Shown: one piece after another, positions 25,851 to 39,900 of the stretch | Position numbering within the stretch: the first letter of the stretch is position 1 | Layout of the letters: each line of letters begins with the position of its first letter | From: Lepisosteus oculatus | Lineage: Eukaryota > Chordata > Actinopteri > Semionotiformes > Lepisosteidae | Length of the DNA stretch: 64,000 nucleotides | NCBI RefSeq assembly: GCF_040954835.1 | Contig: NC_090705.1 | Span: 17,186,436-17,250,435 of the forward strand | Reading direction: 5' to 3' | Position numbers and translations under genes: made by a program | The notes under the pieces: model-generated | Databases searched by the model: none | Told to the model about the DNA's origin: nothing | What the model saw: the letters and a program-made list of their open reading frames with translations, nothing else

Positions 25851-27327
25851 AATTAAATATGCGTTTACTGTATGTAAATGGGTCTGTTGTAATTCACTTT
25901 GGATTAAGTGTCAGACAAATTAATGAGCAGCAGTCAAACCGTTGTTAGTGTTTTTAATGGACATACAGTATGTTAATCTGTTTTGACTCTTCAGGTTGAT
26001 GGTGTAGTTCGATACAGAGTTCTCCCTGAGGGAGAGTTAGAAGACCTAAGAGTGATGTTACTCAGGAAAACTGCAGAACTTGATAATGAGCAATATGAAT
26101 GAGCCCTCTCTAGACTTCTGTTTTAATGTTTCTTAATGATTCAAAATTGCCTTGTCCATAATGTGATAAAGCCAAGATGCAGATCATAGTATTGGTACTA
26201 CTGTAGTAAGTAATGGAAGAAATTAAAGTTAAGATTTAAGGTTTCTTAATGTAGTAAACCTTTAATCAGTTTTTCTTATTCATCAAGGAAGGTGAACAGA
26301 TTTTTCTTGGTAGCATGCAGTGGTAAGTCCCAAATGAGATTTTTTAATATGTTATTTCTAAAGAAAGGATGTGTGAGGACTTAAAAGTGTCATCCTGAGG
26401 TCCGAAGAATACCAACATGTACAAACAAACGATTAAAAATAGCTTGGTCCCATCCTTCCAGTTCAGCGTGGGATGATGTCATGTGTGCAGCCAGCACAGA
26501 ACCGCACTGAGTAGGGTGTCAGGCCTGAAACAATGCTGAATAAACCTGTGTTGTATCTCGTTGATTTGGAGCCAGCCGGGTGGAAACATTCCAGCACAGA
26601 TGCATTCCTCGGTGATGGCTGATTCTGAGCAGATGGGAGTACAATATGCTCGAGGCCCACGCAAGCCCAGTGCTGGGGATGATGAATTCCCACTTTATCT
26701 CTTCGTTGTTCCTGATGGCCTGCTGTGGTACTGTATGTACAGTGCAAGTTTTATTTTCTCGGATTCACACAAGGCTTGATTATTTGGATGTATCTAGGTC
26801 TATTAAAAGAATCTTTGAGAGCATCTTTCAAATGTCACAGAGCTCTGTAACAAAGGGTCATGCTATTGTGAAGCCAATAGTATTAGATCCCTGGTTAAGC
26901 CCTCTTTAAATGCAGCAGTCTTGAATATTTTTTAAAACTAGTCTTGTTAAGAAAACATATGAATGAAACTTTACCTCTTTGATATGATGTGGTCAGAATG
27001 TACTGTACTTCTGAATTAGTACACATTTAGTCTATAGTATATTTAACCATAGGCATTTATTGCATTGGTAAAATGTGTCTATGTTCCAGAAGCATTAGGA
27101 AAAAGAGAAAAAACTCACACCCCACCCACTGGTCTGGATGATCTCCTATTTTTAACTTTTTAAATTTTGATATTCTTTCTTGATCTGGTATTCGCTTCTG
27201 ATATCTGATATTCCTGCATCATGTGATAATGATTGGCAATTGGATTCTAGCACCTAAAAACCTGATTAATTGATTAATTAATTGATTAATTATTTCGATC
27301 AACAAGCAATGAAAAAACAATCAGCTC

Positions 27328-27333
<6 letters not shown>

Positions 27334-27379
<46 letters not shown>

Positions 27380-27571
27380 TGCTTACACTTATATAGCGCT
27401 TTTTCTGGACACTCCACTCAAAGCGCTTTACAGGTAATGGGGATCCCCTCCACCACCACCAACGTGCAGCATCCACCTGGATGATGCGACAGCAGCCATA
27501 GTGCGCCAGAACGCTCACCACACATCAGCTATCAGTGGGGAGGAGAGCAGAGTAATGAAGCCAATTCACAG
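27334..27571 (-). mobile_element. ATT-tailed retroposon copy, 5'-truncated
   Basis: Same family as 15343-15731. The (ATT)n tail is at 27334-27379 and the body matches the first part of the longer copy, stopping where that copy continues. Direct repeats AGTTAA (27328-27333 and 27572-27577) flank it. Truncation at the 5' end together with a short duplication fits target-primed reverse transcription. Confidence 0.7.
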
Positions 27572-28225
27572 AGTTAACCTTGAGCAGGACCTTCCAGGTC
27601 TCGCTGCTTCTGATTGGTAATGACCTGGCGCAACAGCAGTAAAAAAAGCTATATGATTTTTATTTCCGCATTTTAAACATTTTTTTTATAAACACAGCTT
27701 GTAGGGGTCTCATAAATGGCCGAAGGTTTGTGATGGTTCTCGACAGTATCACATCTGTAATGCAGACATTAGGTGCCCGCCCTGTCTAAGTTTCTTCCAT
27801 CATAATTTTTATGAATGTTCAATTTCCATTTCTTGCAATAAGATGATCCAGGTCCATTTTTCCCTGCTCTTCTGTGTTGAATGAGGGGAACCAAGCAGAT
27901 TCACACTCGTCCCTTGGGATGTGGTGCTTTGTGCTGTGTGATTCAGTAATGGAAGAGCATAAGTATCAAGTGAAAGGCCATTACTCCCACTAATGTGACC
28001 TAGCCAGCTGGAGAGGTCAGAGGTCATTGTGATTAAGTTCTGCAGGAAGCCATAGTACATAATTAATGTGATTTATTTTAGTACAGCTGAAAGTTTTCTT
28101 TTCCTTCACCTGATGCTTTCGCTACTGCCTTTTTTGCTGCTGATCTAGTGATTTTGTTTAGCAAAAGATCCAAAGGATTGGTCTCAGCAGTACTAAGGAC
28201 ACTTCAGATCTCTATCTGATTAATC

Positions 28226-28575
28226 CATCCGTCCAACCATCCATTTTCCAACCACTTGGTCCTGTTCAGGAGCCATGGCAAGTAATGGGTCAAGGTAGGA
28301 TAAACCCTGGATGAGACTCCAGACCATCTCACGGCACACACAGACACAGACATGCGCACACTCATGCCAGGGCCAGTTTTGCCAGAAGCCAGTGAACCCA
28401 CCAGCCTGTCTCTGGACTGTGGGAGGAAACCAGAGCACTCAGTGGACAGCGGACACTCGCACCAAAAGGGGGAGATCATAAGACCTCCACACAGATAGCA
28501 CCCCAGGTTCTGAACTCAGGGCCCCCCATTCTGCAGAGTAAGAACGCTAACCACTGTGCCACCATGCAGCCTCTA
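28226..28575 (-). repeat. RTE-like LINE/SINE 3' fragment, fuller copy
   Basis: Runs from CATCCATTTTCCAACCAC to a block ending AACCACTGTGCCACCATGC, the full order of blocks seen in this family. It contains ACACACAGACACAGAC, GCCAGGGCCAGTTTTGCC and CTGGACTGTGGGAGGAAACC. No reading frame is intact. Confidence 0.65.
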
Positions 28576-29159
28576 TTTGGATTAACGAACATCTTAAAAG
28601 GTTTAGTAGGGGAAGGTCCAGGTTTGTCTATACTGTACGTGGTTTAGAGATGCATACATTGCGTTAAAGCAGTAACACAGTTAAGCTCCACACTCCCCAC
28701 TTAAAGTAGTAACATAACTTTGTGAACTTCAATCAGTGTCAAAGAAAAATCAGTTGAAAGCTGCTTTGAATGCTGTCAAAAATAGTAAACTGGGTTTTTT
28801 ATATTCAATATATTTCTTGTTGAAGGTAATGTAAAAAGACAAACCAAAACAGAAAGTGTTCTTCAGTGTTTAACTTGACCATCATCTTCCAGATTATGGA
28901 AAAAATAATATGTAGGAAATCTGTATTTAAGTTAAAAATCCTCATCATGGGATTCTGTGATTTGCAGAAAGGGAAACTGAGCTCAGTCAAAACAGTGACT
29001 TTGATATATCCAGAAACAAATTTACTGCTAATGTTCAGGACGTCCAGTTGTTTGATCAGTCCTGCTTTTTTTCTTGAAATTCAATTTGATACCCGAATTT
29101 GACTTTTTCCACTTGTAGTTCTTCATGTGAACCTGCTCTGGACACAGAAGACCAGTGAG

Positions 29160-29300
29160 AAAAAGGCCTCCCCCATTCTCCTCATGGGTAATTTAGCACT
29201 GACAGTAAACTAAACAGTATGTTTTTGGAGGGATGAAACCTGAGCGCCATGAGAGAAAGAAGAGTACACACATTAAGCACAGTGGCCATGCTACATTTAA
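29160..29300 (-). repeat. RTE-like fragment, degenerate
   Basis: Contains a weak match to the middle of the RTE-like family (AGTATGTTTTTGGAGGGATG followed by AACCTGAGCGCC, ending near CAGTGGCCATGC). It directly precedes the CR1/L2-like fragment at 29340. Confidence 0.35.
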
Positions 29301-29339
29301 GTACTGCTCATCCACTTGATGCTTAATGTAGTATCAGTC

Positions 29340-29475
29340 CTCCCTGTGGGAGTGTTGAACAAGCTTCCCAGCCATGTTGAGGCCAGTATACTGGCTTCCT
29401 TCAAAAAACAGCTGAATGAGAACCTGGGATCAATTAAAATACTAACTACCAGATGGGTTGAATGAGCTCCTCTCT
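29340..29475 (+). repeat. CR1/L2-like LINE 3'-end fragment
   Basis: Reads like the end of the LINE ORF2 product and its 3' UTR on the + strand. The segment CCTTCAAAAAACAGCTGAATGAG is followed by ACCTGGGATCAATTAA and ACCAGATGGGTTGAATGAGC, a tail arrangement also suggested at the end of the LINE remnant at 36880-38870. It is short and without coding capacity. Confidence 0.5.
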
Positions 29476-32400
29476 TTTATTATATTCTGGTTCTCAGTAT
29501 TTCTGTAACATAGCCTTTTCAGGTTTGGTTATACTGGCTTGGTGTAAAACTTTCCCTTTCCTTTCAGAAAGTGTTTGACTAATGCTGACCTTAACGGTTT
29601 TCAAAGCTATTAGGAAATCCAGGTATCAGTTGTGGTGAAGGTAGATTTCATAAGAAGAAATTGGAATAGAGTATATGCCTTATTCAAGAAAACAGAGAAC
29701 TCCATTGCATATCGACAGTAAGTTAGAAGTGTTAGAAAGTGAAATTGAGAAGGACTTCACGATTGCTTGGAAACATAATTCTATTGAAACATACTGTAAC
29801 TGTTAAAATACCTTAGTCTAGACATACTGAGAGATTTTTATTCATTTTGTCAACTCAGCACCATTGTTTCTGGTGCATTTTTGTATCTACATGGAAGATA
29901 CAAATATGCAATTTTTATTCTTTATTTTTATATAGGGAATTTCACTAAATTATTGTGTTAAAGCATTGAACACCAGAGAAAATTAAAAACAAAAATGATT
30001 AATTATAGTTCAAATGATTGACAGTTTGGACCTTTTCAGCAGATTTAACATGTCTTGAATGGATCTTGAAGTCCCATGCACTATTCTGATGTTAAACGAT
30101 CTTTTGGAAAGAAGATGCTAATAGCACTGTGAAATTGAATAGGCTCATTTCACTGTTTGGTAAGGGTTATTCATTTAATAAAGAGAGCACATTACCCATG
30201 CAAAAACATCCCAGTCCCATGCAAATACAGTAGAACCATTGTGCATTCTAATGTTCATAGGTGTAATGAAAAATCACATAAAGCTGCATTCTTTGTTATG
30301 TCTGAGGTGTACAGTGCCAGTTTGTACCTACAGTACTTTCTTCAAGGAGTTATTTGATAATCGCTATAGAATGTGAAACTGTAAAAGAATTGTGGTGGGA
30401 TGATGTCTTTTTTTCTACGGGAGGGCTATATTTGGAGCTAGCTGTGAAGAGCTGTATGCACGTGCTTGCCTGAGGTTTCAACCACATCCACTGAACATCA
30501 GAAATAGGCACTGATTTCACACCCTGTGCAAACAAGCCATTTGATTACTTGATTGCAGGAACAAAAAGGTAAAACAAAAACAAAATCCAATACCAAACAC
30601 AGAACGTCTAGCAGCCTACTCCCCATCACCTGCTTATTATGAAGGCTTGAGCCCTTAGTTTATTCCTTGACCTTTGGAGATTTTACTGAAAAAGAAATCC
30701 TACTGTCCATTCCAGATCTTTGATTATTAGACAGTTATTATATTAGACACTTGATATGCTACAATGTCTATTATATAATGGAGGTCAGTACCAAATACAG
30801 CACTGTGAACCTAAACTGTCTCACCAATGCATTACACACATTTTGCCATTTTTTACTAAGTTTAATTTTTTAAGTGATCAACACATTTTTGTATTGCCAT
30901 GTCTTTATCTGTAATTCTGATTTCCTTGTTTATCAGTCAGACACAGAGGGATTTTCAAAATGTTTTGCTTTGAGTGAAATTTGTTTTACAGAAAACGGTT
31001 TCAGTTTCACCATAACAGAAATCTGCAGATCTATCAAGAAAGAGCAAAAAATGAGACAAAAGGCAAATGCACCTCGCATTTAGTTCATTTACAAAAAACA
31101 AACTTGCAATATCAACTTGGCAATTCCGTGGAATTAGAAAAAGTAACATTTGTTCTTAGGCAAAAAGTATAAAAACTGTTCTTGTTTAATATACTGTATA
31201 TTATGTAATAGATAAAAATGAATGTATTTAAACAATATCAGATACCTCCTTACATATGCCCACAAGCTACATAAAAACTTTACGTTTTTATATTTAAAAT
31301 ATAAAACAGGGAATAATGCTAAACTTTATTTTTTAAAAGTAACTGAATTACTGGAATAGTTTTTAGATGAGTAGTGTTTTTGGACTGCAACGTCTAGGTT
31401 TGCTTGTACCGCCCAATATAATGTTGGTAAAATTGAACTAGAAAACAATAGTTCTACATTAAAACGACTTACAAAAAGAAGGGATGAGCTCTAAATAAAT
31501 TTAAATTAACTGCAGAGTGGTTTAGTTTTCATGGAACGTCCTGGGACCAAGCCCTTTTCCTTAACTGCTGGACCACTGATGTTTGCAAATGTTTAAGCTA
31601 TGAAAAGCTGTAATAGATAAATAAGTTAGTGTTTATGAAACCATTCCAAATGTGGCAGCCTTTTGTTAGATGGGCAGTGTGCAGGAATGTGTCGTCATAC
31701 CATCCAAAGCTTGGCTATCTGCTGGTGTTCTTTAGCGATGTCACTGCAAGAGCAGACAGTTAAAGCTGACCTGCTCAGTACAAAAGACTCCCAGTCTTCT
31801 GGATATAATTATTGATTGTACTGTAATAACAATTTGATTTTACAAAAATGAACCACACCTTTATAAAGTGAGCACATTTGAAATCATGGTTTATCTTGCC
31901 CAAAGCCTAAGAATACAGTTCCAGATTTAGAATGCAGGCCTTGTGCATGTGAAAATTCTACGGTCCCACCCAAGGCGTGTGAGACTATGCTTATAGTGCA
32001 GTGTTCATCACATCATCCAAGAATGCCACAAGACACACAACCTCCACCAGTGCTGCTGTTCTACATTGGGACAAAAGACATGCAACAGTGCCAACTAAAC
32101 ATCTTATAATAATTGATGCAGAATCAAATTTTATTTAGAAGGACAGTACAAGACCAGTCTTCATAACCTTTGTCAAAGCCTTGGAATGAACATGCTTAAC
32201 AAAACCAGGGACATGTAAATGATCTGATTCCATGCAGTAACAAAGATAGTCAGGCTGTTTGCTTCTTGATGTAAAGCTCCAGCAGCTTTTTGAAAGGTAA
32301 GGTAATATTTTGCCTTCTTCAAACTGTGTTTTAAGACCAACATTTTAACTTACCTCTTCGTAAGTTAAAATTTGTGTGTTTCTGTTTTGTTATTAAGGTG

Positions 32401-33924
32401 AACATTTGTACTTTACCTACAAACTTACAGGCCTTGTTCTTACCAGGCTGTAAGAAGCATTACATACTGTATTTAACCTGGGTTGTATGGAGCTTTGAGT
32501 GTACTTCTGTATGTGAAATTCATTTGCCGTTTTTTAGTTACAGCATTTTTGTGCATCTTCTTCTTGCTGTAAAGGAAATTTACAGCTGAATTATGGTACA
32601 GGTAGAAATATCTCTAATTTGCTTCCTTACTCTTAAAAGGTATTTTAGGTTGACTAAAAACAGGTTTAATGTGTGTCAAACCTTGCATGCCTAAATATAT
32701 TGTATATTCAAAAGCAGTAAAGATCTTCTTGTTGAAGGAAGTAGTATCAATAATTTTTAAATAAGCCAATTTACCCCCTTCTCATCTGAAGTGAAATGTA
32801 TTCTTTAGCCAACCACAAGATTATTGGCCATGAATGACAGAATTAAGCAATCAGAATAAACTTCTGTAGAAAAATCTTAATTTATTCAAATAAGGCTTAT
32901 CTATAGCTAGTAGTTGTCTTAAGATCTCAATCATGGTAATACTAGTTATTTCTAATAAATATGATAAAATTATAGTGGAACAGTTGTGTGCCATTTAGCA
33001 CCTCTGCCTTTCAGCTCCAGGTTCCTTGGCTTGATTTTGGCATGTGGCTATGGGTAGGGGTATGATTCTGTACTGATGCTAGTTGTGGTTATTTTTAATG
33101 GATCTTATAACAAAGGTTCAATCAGACTGAGCTGTCAGAAATTCACAATCACTGTTGATGTCATTTCCTCTCCTAAAACATAATAAATACTATATATTTT
33201 CCCCTTCTCTTCTTTACATTCGTCTTTTGCATCCTACCTCGACCCCATCTCCACCTCTGCAGCTGCCTCTTGGTCACTCTTCATGGGGGTCCTAGTCTCT
33301 TCATCCTCTGGCCAGGAGGTTAGCCCTCAGCCAAGCAGGTTAAGCCAAATTTTGACTAAAACGCTGCATAATCCTTTCAGTACATCTAATTCTTGGTTGT
33401 TGTTGTTATTCCTAGTGCATAATAATGAATTGTAAAAGGTGTCCCTTATAACATTGTTTAATATTATTAACAGTAAATTATTTAACCTTAATGCAAATTG
33501 ACATGTTTGGCGGACCTCAGTGATTGAAGGGAACTTGTATATGGAGGCAGTGGAAGCAGCGAGCGTCACTAGTTTTCCTTATATTCCACTGCATGATGAA
33601 CTAGTGCTTGATATTAGAACATACTGTACAGAGGGAATGAGTGGCACAACCAGACACGGTTTGCTACCCATTGCAGAAAACTATGATCTATACGATTCAG
33701 GCTAAGTAGTGCTGCCAAAACTATCTTGGGACAATCTAATAATAAAATGCCATAAAAAGAGTATCGAACAAGTGCAGGAGAGAATAACGGCAGTTGAGAC
33801 AGATAATAGTAACCTTTAACATACAGTACGTTCCACCCTACTTACAGAAACTGAATCCACACATTTATCAAACGCAGACTACACTCCAGTTTTGAAGAAG
33901 GTGTCTTCTTTGTCTTGCAGCACA

Positions 33925-36900
33925 ATGGCCGAATATAAGGTTAAGACTGCGAAACACGTCAACAAGTCACCTCTGCGGCCAGCCAGCGAGCACTCGAAGG
34001 ACAGGGCGCAGAAACGGCTGTCTTCAGAGTCGAACGGCACGAGCGACGGGGCCGCGGCCGAGCTGACGGCGCTGGAAGAGTCCTTCAGGAGGTTTGCGAT
34101 TCACGGGGACACCCGCGCGACCGGGAAGGAAATGCATGGGAAGAACTGGTCAAAGCTGTGCAAAGACTGCGGGGTGATAGATGGCAAGAACATCACGCTG
34201 ACAGACGTCGACATCGTCTTCAGCAAAGTCAAGTACGTGGTATTGCCTCCTCTCCGACAAGCGTCTCTTTGAAATGTGGAGATGGAAAGAATTTGAAAGC
34301 TCAGGGTAGAATTTAGCGTTGCATGTTTTGTGCAGTTGTCCACTCTACTCCCGTTACACGACAGAAAAAAGTCAGGATTTTCTTGGGTGAGAATCTTCTC
34401 ATTTGTAAGCTATGTACTGAGTTTGGTACAAGTTTGGTGGCAAGTATCTTATTAATCCAAGGATTTGATACAGTTATTTCTTGAAGAAAGCCAGGGTATC
34501 AGCTTCAACAACATGTCTAGGTAGCTTGTTCTAGACCGTCACAACTCTTTGAGTAAAGAAGAGCCTCATATTCTTGGTTTGAAATATCCTTCCACATTGT
34601 TTCCACCTATGTCTTCTGGTTCCTGTTTCACTATTCATTCTGAAGACGTCCACTACATTGACTTTGTCAAGAAGATTTTGAATAGTACAGGTCCCTTTGT
34701 AATGTTTGCATAGTAACTAAAATTAATACAGTAGTTAAGTTTTGTTGGATCTCATTTGGAGGTGGGCAAAGTTCAGCAAGTGCAGATAGCAGCCTGTTTC
34801 TAAATTTGTTTGGAAAAATATAAAAAATCAAGCACTGGCATATTTAGAACACAGAAATGTCAATGCTAATCTGAATATATTCTTTTTCAGTCATCACTGA
34901 GTAGTATGAATACATATTATTTGTAAAGGTTTAAGGTAGCTGATTTGGACAGACAGCAGACCATTCTCCCTTTATTGCACCAGTGATTATTGCAAGTTTG
35001 GCGTGGATGCTGCACATAGGTGGTGGTGGAGGGGAGTCCCCATTACCTGTAAAGCGCTTTGAGTGGAGTGTCCAGAAAAGTGCTATATAAGTGTAAGCAA
35101 TTATTATTATTAATTATAGAGTAAAATCAATCATTTGTTTCCCACTGTTAAACTTAAGTATGTTAAAATGTAAATAGTAAGATGCTACTGTATTACCTGA
35201 GTATTCATTTCTGTTTTTGTTCCATTCTCTTCTTGCATACAGTTATAGCAGAACATCCCTTCTAGACAGTTTACAGCTATTCAGGAATATCCTTTTGTAA
35301 AAGGAAGATTTGGAACCTGCTATTGTAATGCCTTTTTTATCTCACCTCCTGTAACTCACCTGATTGGTTACAGTAGCCTGTGGTTGCAGATGGGAATGCA
35401 CAAAGCTTGTGAAAATATGTTTGATTTAGTATGCATGATGAAAAGCTGCCATATCTTGCAATGTTGCCCTTTGCCACATGCAAGGCAGCTGACACACTTC
35501 TGTGGGTGTTACCAGTGTCTCAAGGCTGTTGGGTTCCAGCACATTATTGACACAAGATCTTCTGGAGTACCAGGAAGAGTGTCGTAGGGAAACATTTTCA
35601 CATGGATTTGCTAAGGATGGCCCAAATTAGCTCAGCCAAGTCAAATAGTCTTGCCAGGTACAGGGACATGTGGTCTCACAACCATCGTCTGTGTAAATAT
35701 CGCAGTAAACCTGATTTGCAAGTTTTTGTGTAGTGAACCCTACTTATGCTTCAGAGTAAAAAGGTGTTCTTTCCAAACGTAGGTATCCATGTATGAAGGT
35801 CTAGTCTTTGTGTACTTGTCTGTACTCTATTGTCCACAAACAACATAGATCAAAAATCTCTTTACAAAACAAACACCATTCTGTTAAAAACAGCTACTGC
35901 AGAAGTTAATGTTTATATGTTCCACCATGTTTTCAACATTTTAAAGCTGCTGTAATAATTGAAATCTGATTTATACATTGTACTTTCTGGAACAGACATT
36001 TTACCTAATCTGTGTTCATATCTTCCCAACATGCACTGAAAATGTGTTTTAGAACTTTAAATCCAGTATTTAACACAAACAAACACAGCTAACTGCCATC
36101 AGCAGCAGATCAAATATTGCAGCTGGAGTGAGGATTTAAGATATGGAGTGCTGCTGAGAGAAAAAACTTTAAACGAACAAGCTACACTAGTTTGTGACAT
36201 GGTCTGATACAACCGCTGATACTAAGGTCATTGAAGAAGTTGATTTAATAATAAACCAAAATAGTTGTGTTTATGCTAGTGTGTTGCTATGACTGCAAGC
36301 AACTTCTGGGTAACACCAGACTTTGGAACCTTTGTAGACTTTTGTTTAGGTGATTTATCTCCATGGCAATGGACTGTTTGTTTTTTGTTGCTAAGTGCTT
36401 TTAACTTTAGATTTAAAATTAGATTGATGTTTCTCTTAGTTGCGTTTTCTTTGACAAATTCTTTATGAACTTTGAAAGACGTTTTGTGGCAGCTCATTGT
36501 TGGAAGGGATAAAATAAAATCGTCGTCAGTCATCTTTCTGGCCAACTTGTAGAGTTGCTGCAGGAGAAAAAAACAGTATGATCAGAAAAACCAGGGAAAT
36601 ATGGTTATTGGCTCATGAAACACCAGGTGATCCAGGTGAAGGAGATACCTGTAATAAACTTTGAAAATAATTTTATATCACATACACATATATTCAATGT
36701 GCTGTGCCTCATTTTGAGGTACAGGATACCTGTACTGGAAGATTATTAAAGTATTTCCTGGAGTATGTGACTTTATGATACTTCATGTTCTTCAGCAGGT
36801 GTAGTGTATTTGAGTAACCAACCAGATTCTTCATTGGATACAGTTCTGGCTATGGGGTTGACAAAAGTCGAGACACCCTCCAGCAGATGTTTTTCATATT

Positions 36901-39900
36901 TAAACTTAAAGCAGACATGGGCACAAGTAGTTTATTGTATAATGAGATTAGGAAGGTACAGTATGTAGCAAAGGTGATGTTATAATACTGGGAGATTTCA
37001 ACTTTCCACATTTAAACTGAGATGTGAGGAAACACTCTGCGTCTTAATACAGTTTATAAAATTGGAGACTGGGTAAGATGCACTTTTTGATCCTAAATAG
37101 AATTTACAAAAAACGTTATTATTAAAGCACTGGGACACAATTTGTGAGAAACATGAAAAATCTTTAAACCTTGACTCTAAAACTAAGGTTTATAATTTTA
37201 GAAAAAACAGACTATGAATGAAGGAAGCAGAACTTGTAAGCCCTGAACTGGGAATTGAAGGATTCTGTTTAATAAAAAATAAAATAAAATAAAAAGGAGA
37301 TTATTATATACAGATTTCTTATGATATAAAGATAGTCAGAGGAAGTCAGAGTTACAGATACAGCTGCAAAGAATATTGTAATAGAGTAAAAAAAATTAAA
37401 CAAAGCATGTTTGTAGTACTGTAACAGTAAAAAGCTGAACCAAACTGCAAGATAATTAATAATAAAAGATAAGAACTTCTTTTATGCAACTTATTACAAT
37501 TGAAAACATCAATAATCAATAATAACATCAGTATGTAACTAACTGACAGCGAGGGGCGAATCACCTTTATAGTGATAGTATTGTCCACAGTCAGACGTAA
37601 AGAAGTGGAAGATGTAACTCATAGATCCATAGCTAGAATATTTCAGCTATCATTACACCTAGAATGGGTGATGTACCCTACAGTAGGAGAACAGCAAATG
37701 TGACACGATTTCAAAAAACAGGAAAAAAACTGAACCAGGAAACCACAGACCAATCAGTCCTATGGGCACAACGAGAAGCATGTTTACAGAACAGTGGTAT
37801 TTTAAGAGATAGCTATCATGAAGTTAGAGAGGGAAGGTCTTGTTTAACTGCATAGAAAATACTCAACTAGAAGAAGCTGACACAATTAAATCATACAGTA
37901 GGATATAATTGGACTTTCCAAAAATAATAATAAGGTCTCTGATTAAAACTTAAGAATCAAATTGAAAGTCTGAGGGATCCAAATTAATGTATGCACAGGG
38001 TTATAGAACTGTTTAAAAACAGGATACAGCGCTTTGCCATAAAGAGTAAAACGAAGAGTAAAAAAAAGAGTAATTGGACAGACGGATGTTTACCCCAGGA
38101 GTCTATTTTGAGGCCATTACTGTTCCTGATCTATATCAGCAATTCTGGTACAGCTAGCAAACTATTTACATTTGCAAATGATACAAAATAGAGGGAGTGG
38201 CAAACAGAAACAACAGTGAGAGTTTTACACAAATAAAAATAAAAAATCAGACTGGGCATCTTGACAGATGAAATTTAAAGTGAATGTGTACAAAGTGATC
38301 CACGCTGGAAAAAGGCAAATACACATCTTGCATGGGTGTTCAGAACAGAACGAATTTGGGTGTTGATGTATTTGTCTTCTGTATGTCCCCAGCACAAAAG
38401 TGTGCACAAGCATTAAAAATAAGCAAAATACTGGGAGTACATAGCAATACGTGTGGAATTTAAGTCCAGGAAAGTTATATTTGCTACTAGTTGAGTGGAG
38501 TGCTAATACTTTATTTAGAATATTGTGTTACAAGAATATTACAGCTTAAAGAAGAACAACTAGAATGATTTCTGATCTCCCAGATTGATCAGTCTAGAAC
38601 AAAACAGAAGACTGGGATGACATTTGATCCAAGTGTACACAATCCTAAACGTATAGATAGGATCAACTCAGGGAATTATTTTACAGCCAATAACGAAGCT
38701 AAGTCACAATAGGAATCGAATAGGGAATTTGTTTAGGATAGAGAATAGGAAATACTTCTTCACACAAAGACATTCTAGCCTGGTGGTTGAGGTTGAAACT
38801 TGGGGCTCCTTCAAGAAGTGGCTCGACAGAAGCTTAGATGAATTGAGCTACTAAAGTGCCAAAGAGCAAAATGACAAGATTTATCGTGTTCTTATAACTT
38901 TAAACATGGCAGTATGTAATACAAAAAACTGCAGCAGTGTTATTTATGTAGATACAGGGAAATGGAGCTCTGTGTTTTTAAAAATGCTGTTTAAGAAGGG
39001 CTACATTATATAGCTTACGATACTTTTTTATTGAATTTTTATTTCAATACAAGTGAAAATTATTGTAAAAAAAGAAGCTTAACATTTTGTTTTTAGAATG
39101 TATGACTAAACGCTCAACTTTTAGAAATCAGTGCTTTTGTAGAGGAAAGCAAGCAGACTGAAAGTTGAAATCATTGCATGCAGTTATTTTAATGTGGAAT
39201 AATGGACATGTTTATCATTTGATGCATTTCAGGAAGAAATCTTGCCGGACAATCACATTTGACCAGTTCAAAGAAGCACTGGGGGAACTTGCGAAGAAGC
39301 GCTTTAAAGACAAGTCTGGAGAGGATGCTGCTGAAGAGGTTTTTAAAATGATCGAAGGAAAATCCCCCATCATATCTGGTGTAACGGTGAGGTGTCTTTA
39401 AATTCCAAGTCACATTCTGTTGATTGATGCTTACATTCTTTCCATACAGACAGCAGGACAACACGTATTGTGATAACACTGTGATGGGTAAATAAATAGA
39501 AGAAAATATCATCATTTTAATTTAATTAATACATTTTTAATAATTTTAATTAGTATTTATTCATTTATTGTTATTCAGTTGCACAAAAAATTGGATAATC
39601 ACTATTTTCAAGAAGGAAAAGTTACAGTGCAGTCCGTAAGTATTTGGACGGTGACACAATTTTTGTTTTAGCTCTGTACTCCAGCACATTGGATTTAAAA
39701 TGAAACATTGACTATGAGTGCAGAGTGTCAGCTTTAATTTGAGGGTCTTTACGTCTTTATTGGGAGAACCATAAAGGAATCACTTTTTTATACATAGTCC
39801 TCCCATTTCAGGGGACCAAAAGTAATTGTATACATTAACATAATCTTAAATAAAAATGTCATGTTTAGTACTTGGTTGCAAACCCTTTGCAATCAATGAC

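Larger units (their letters stand above)
19027..33920 (+). other. tppp: Presumed large first intron of TPPP
   Basis: About 14.9 kb with no coding exon on either strand that I can defend. It contains a short TA run near 20007-20020 and the repeat fragments listed separately (24804, 25765, 27334, 28226, 29160, 29340). The rest is unique-looking AT-rich DNA. If the first exon at 18840-19026 is wrong, this is intergenic sequence. Confidence 0.4.

Noticed and set aside
26463..26779. Overlapping open frames on both strands
   Set aside because: There is no family resemblance, no consistent splice sites and no conservation evidence. The stretch lies inside the presumed TPPP intron.
27330..27521. Open frame rich in tyrosine on the - strand
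   Set aside because: It is translation through the (ATT)n tail of a retroposon.
33520..33705. Open frame just upstream of the TPPP coding exon
   Set aside because: It is separated from the TPPP ATG by stops and by a strong acceptor at 33920. It matches nothing known and is most likely intronic.
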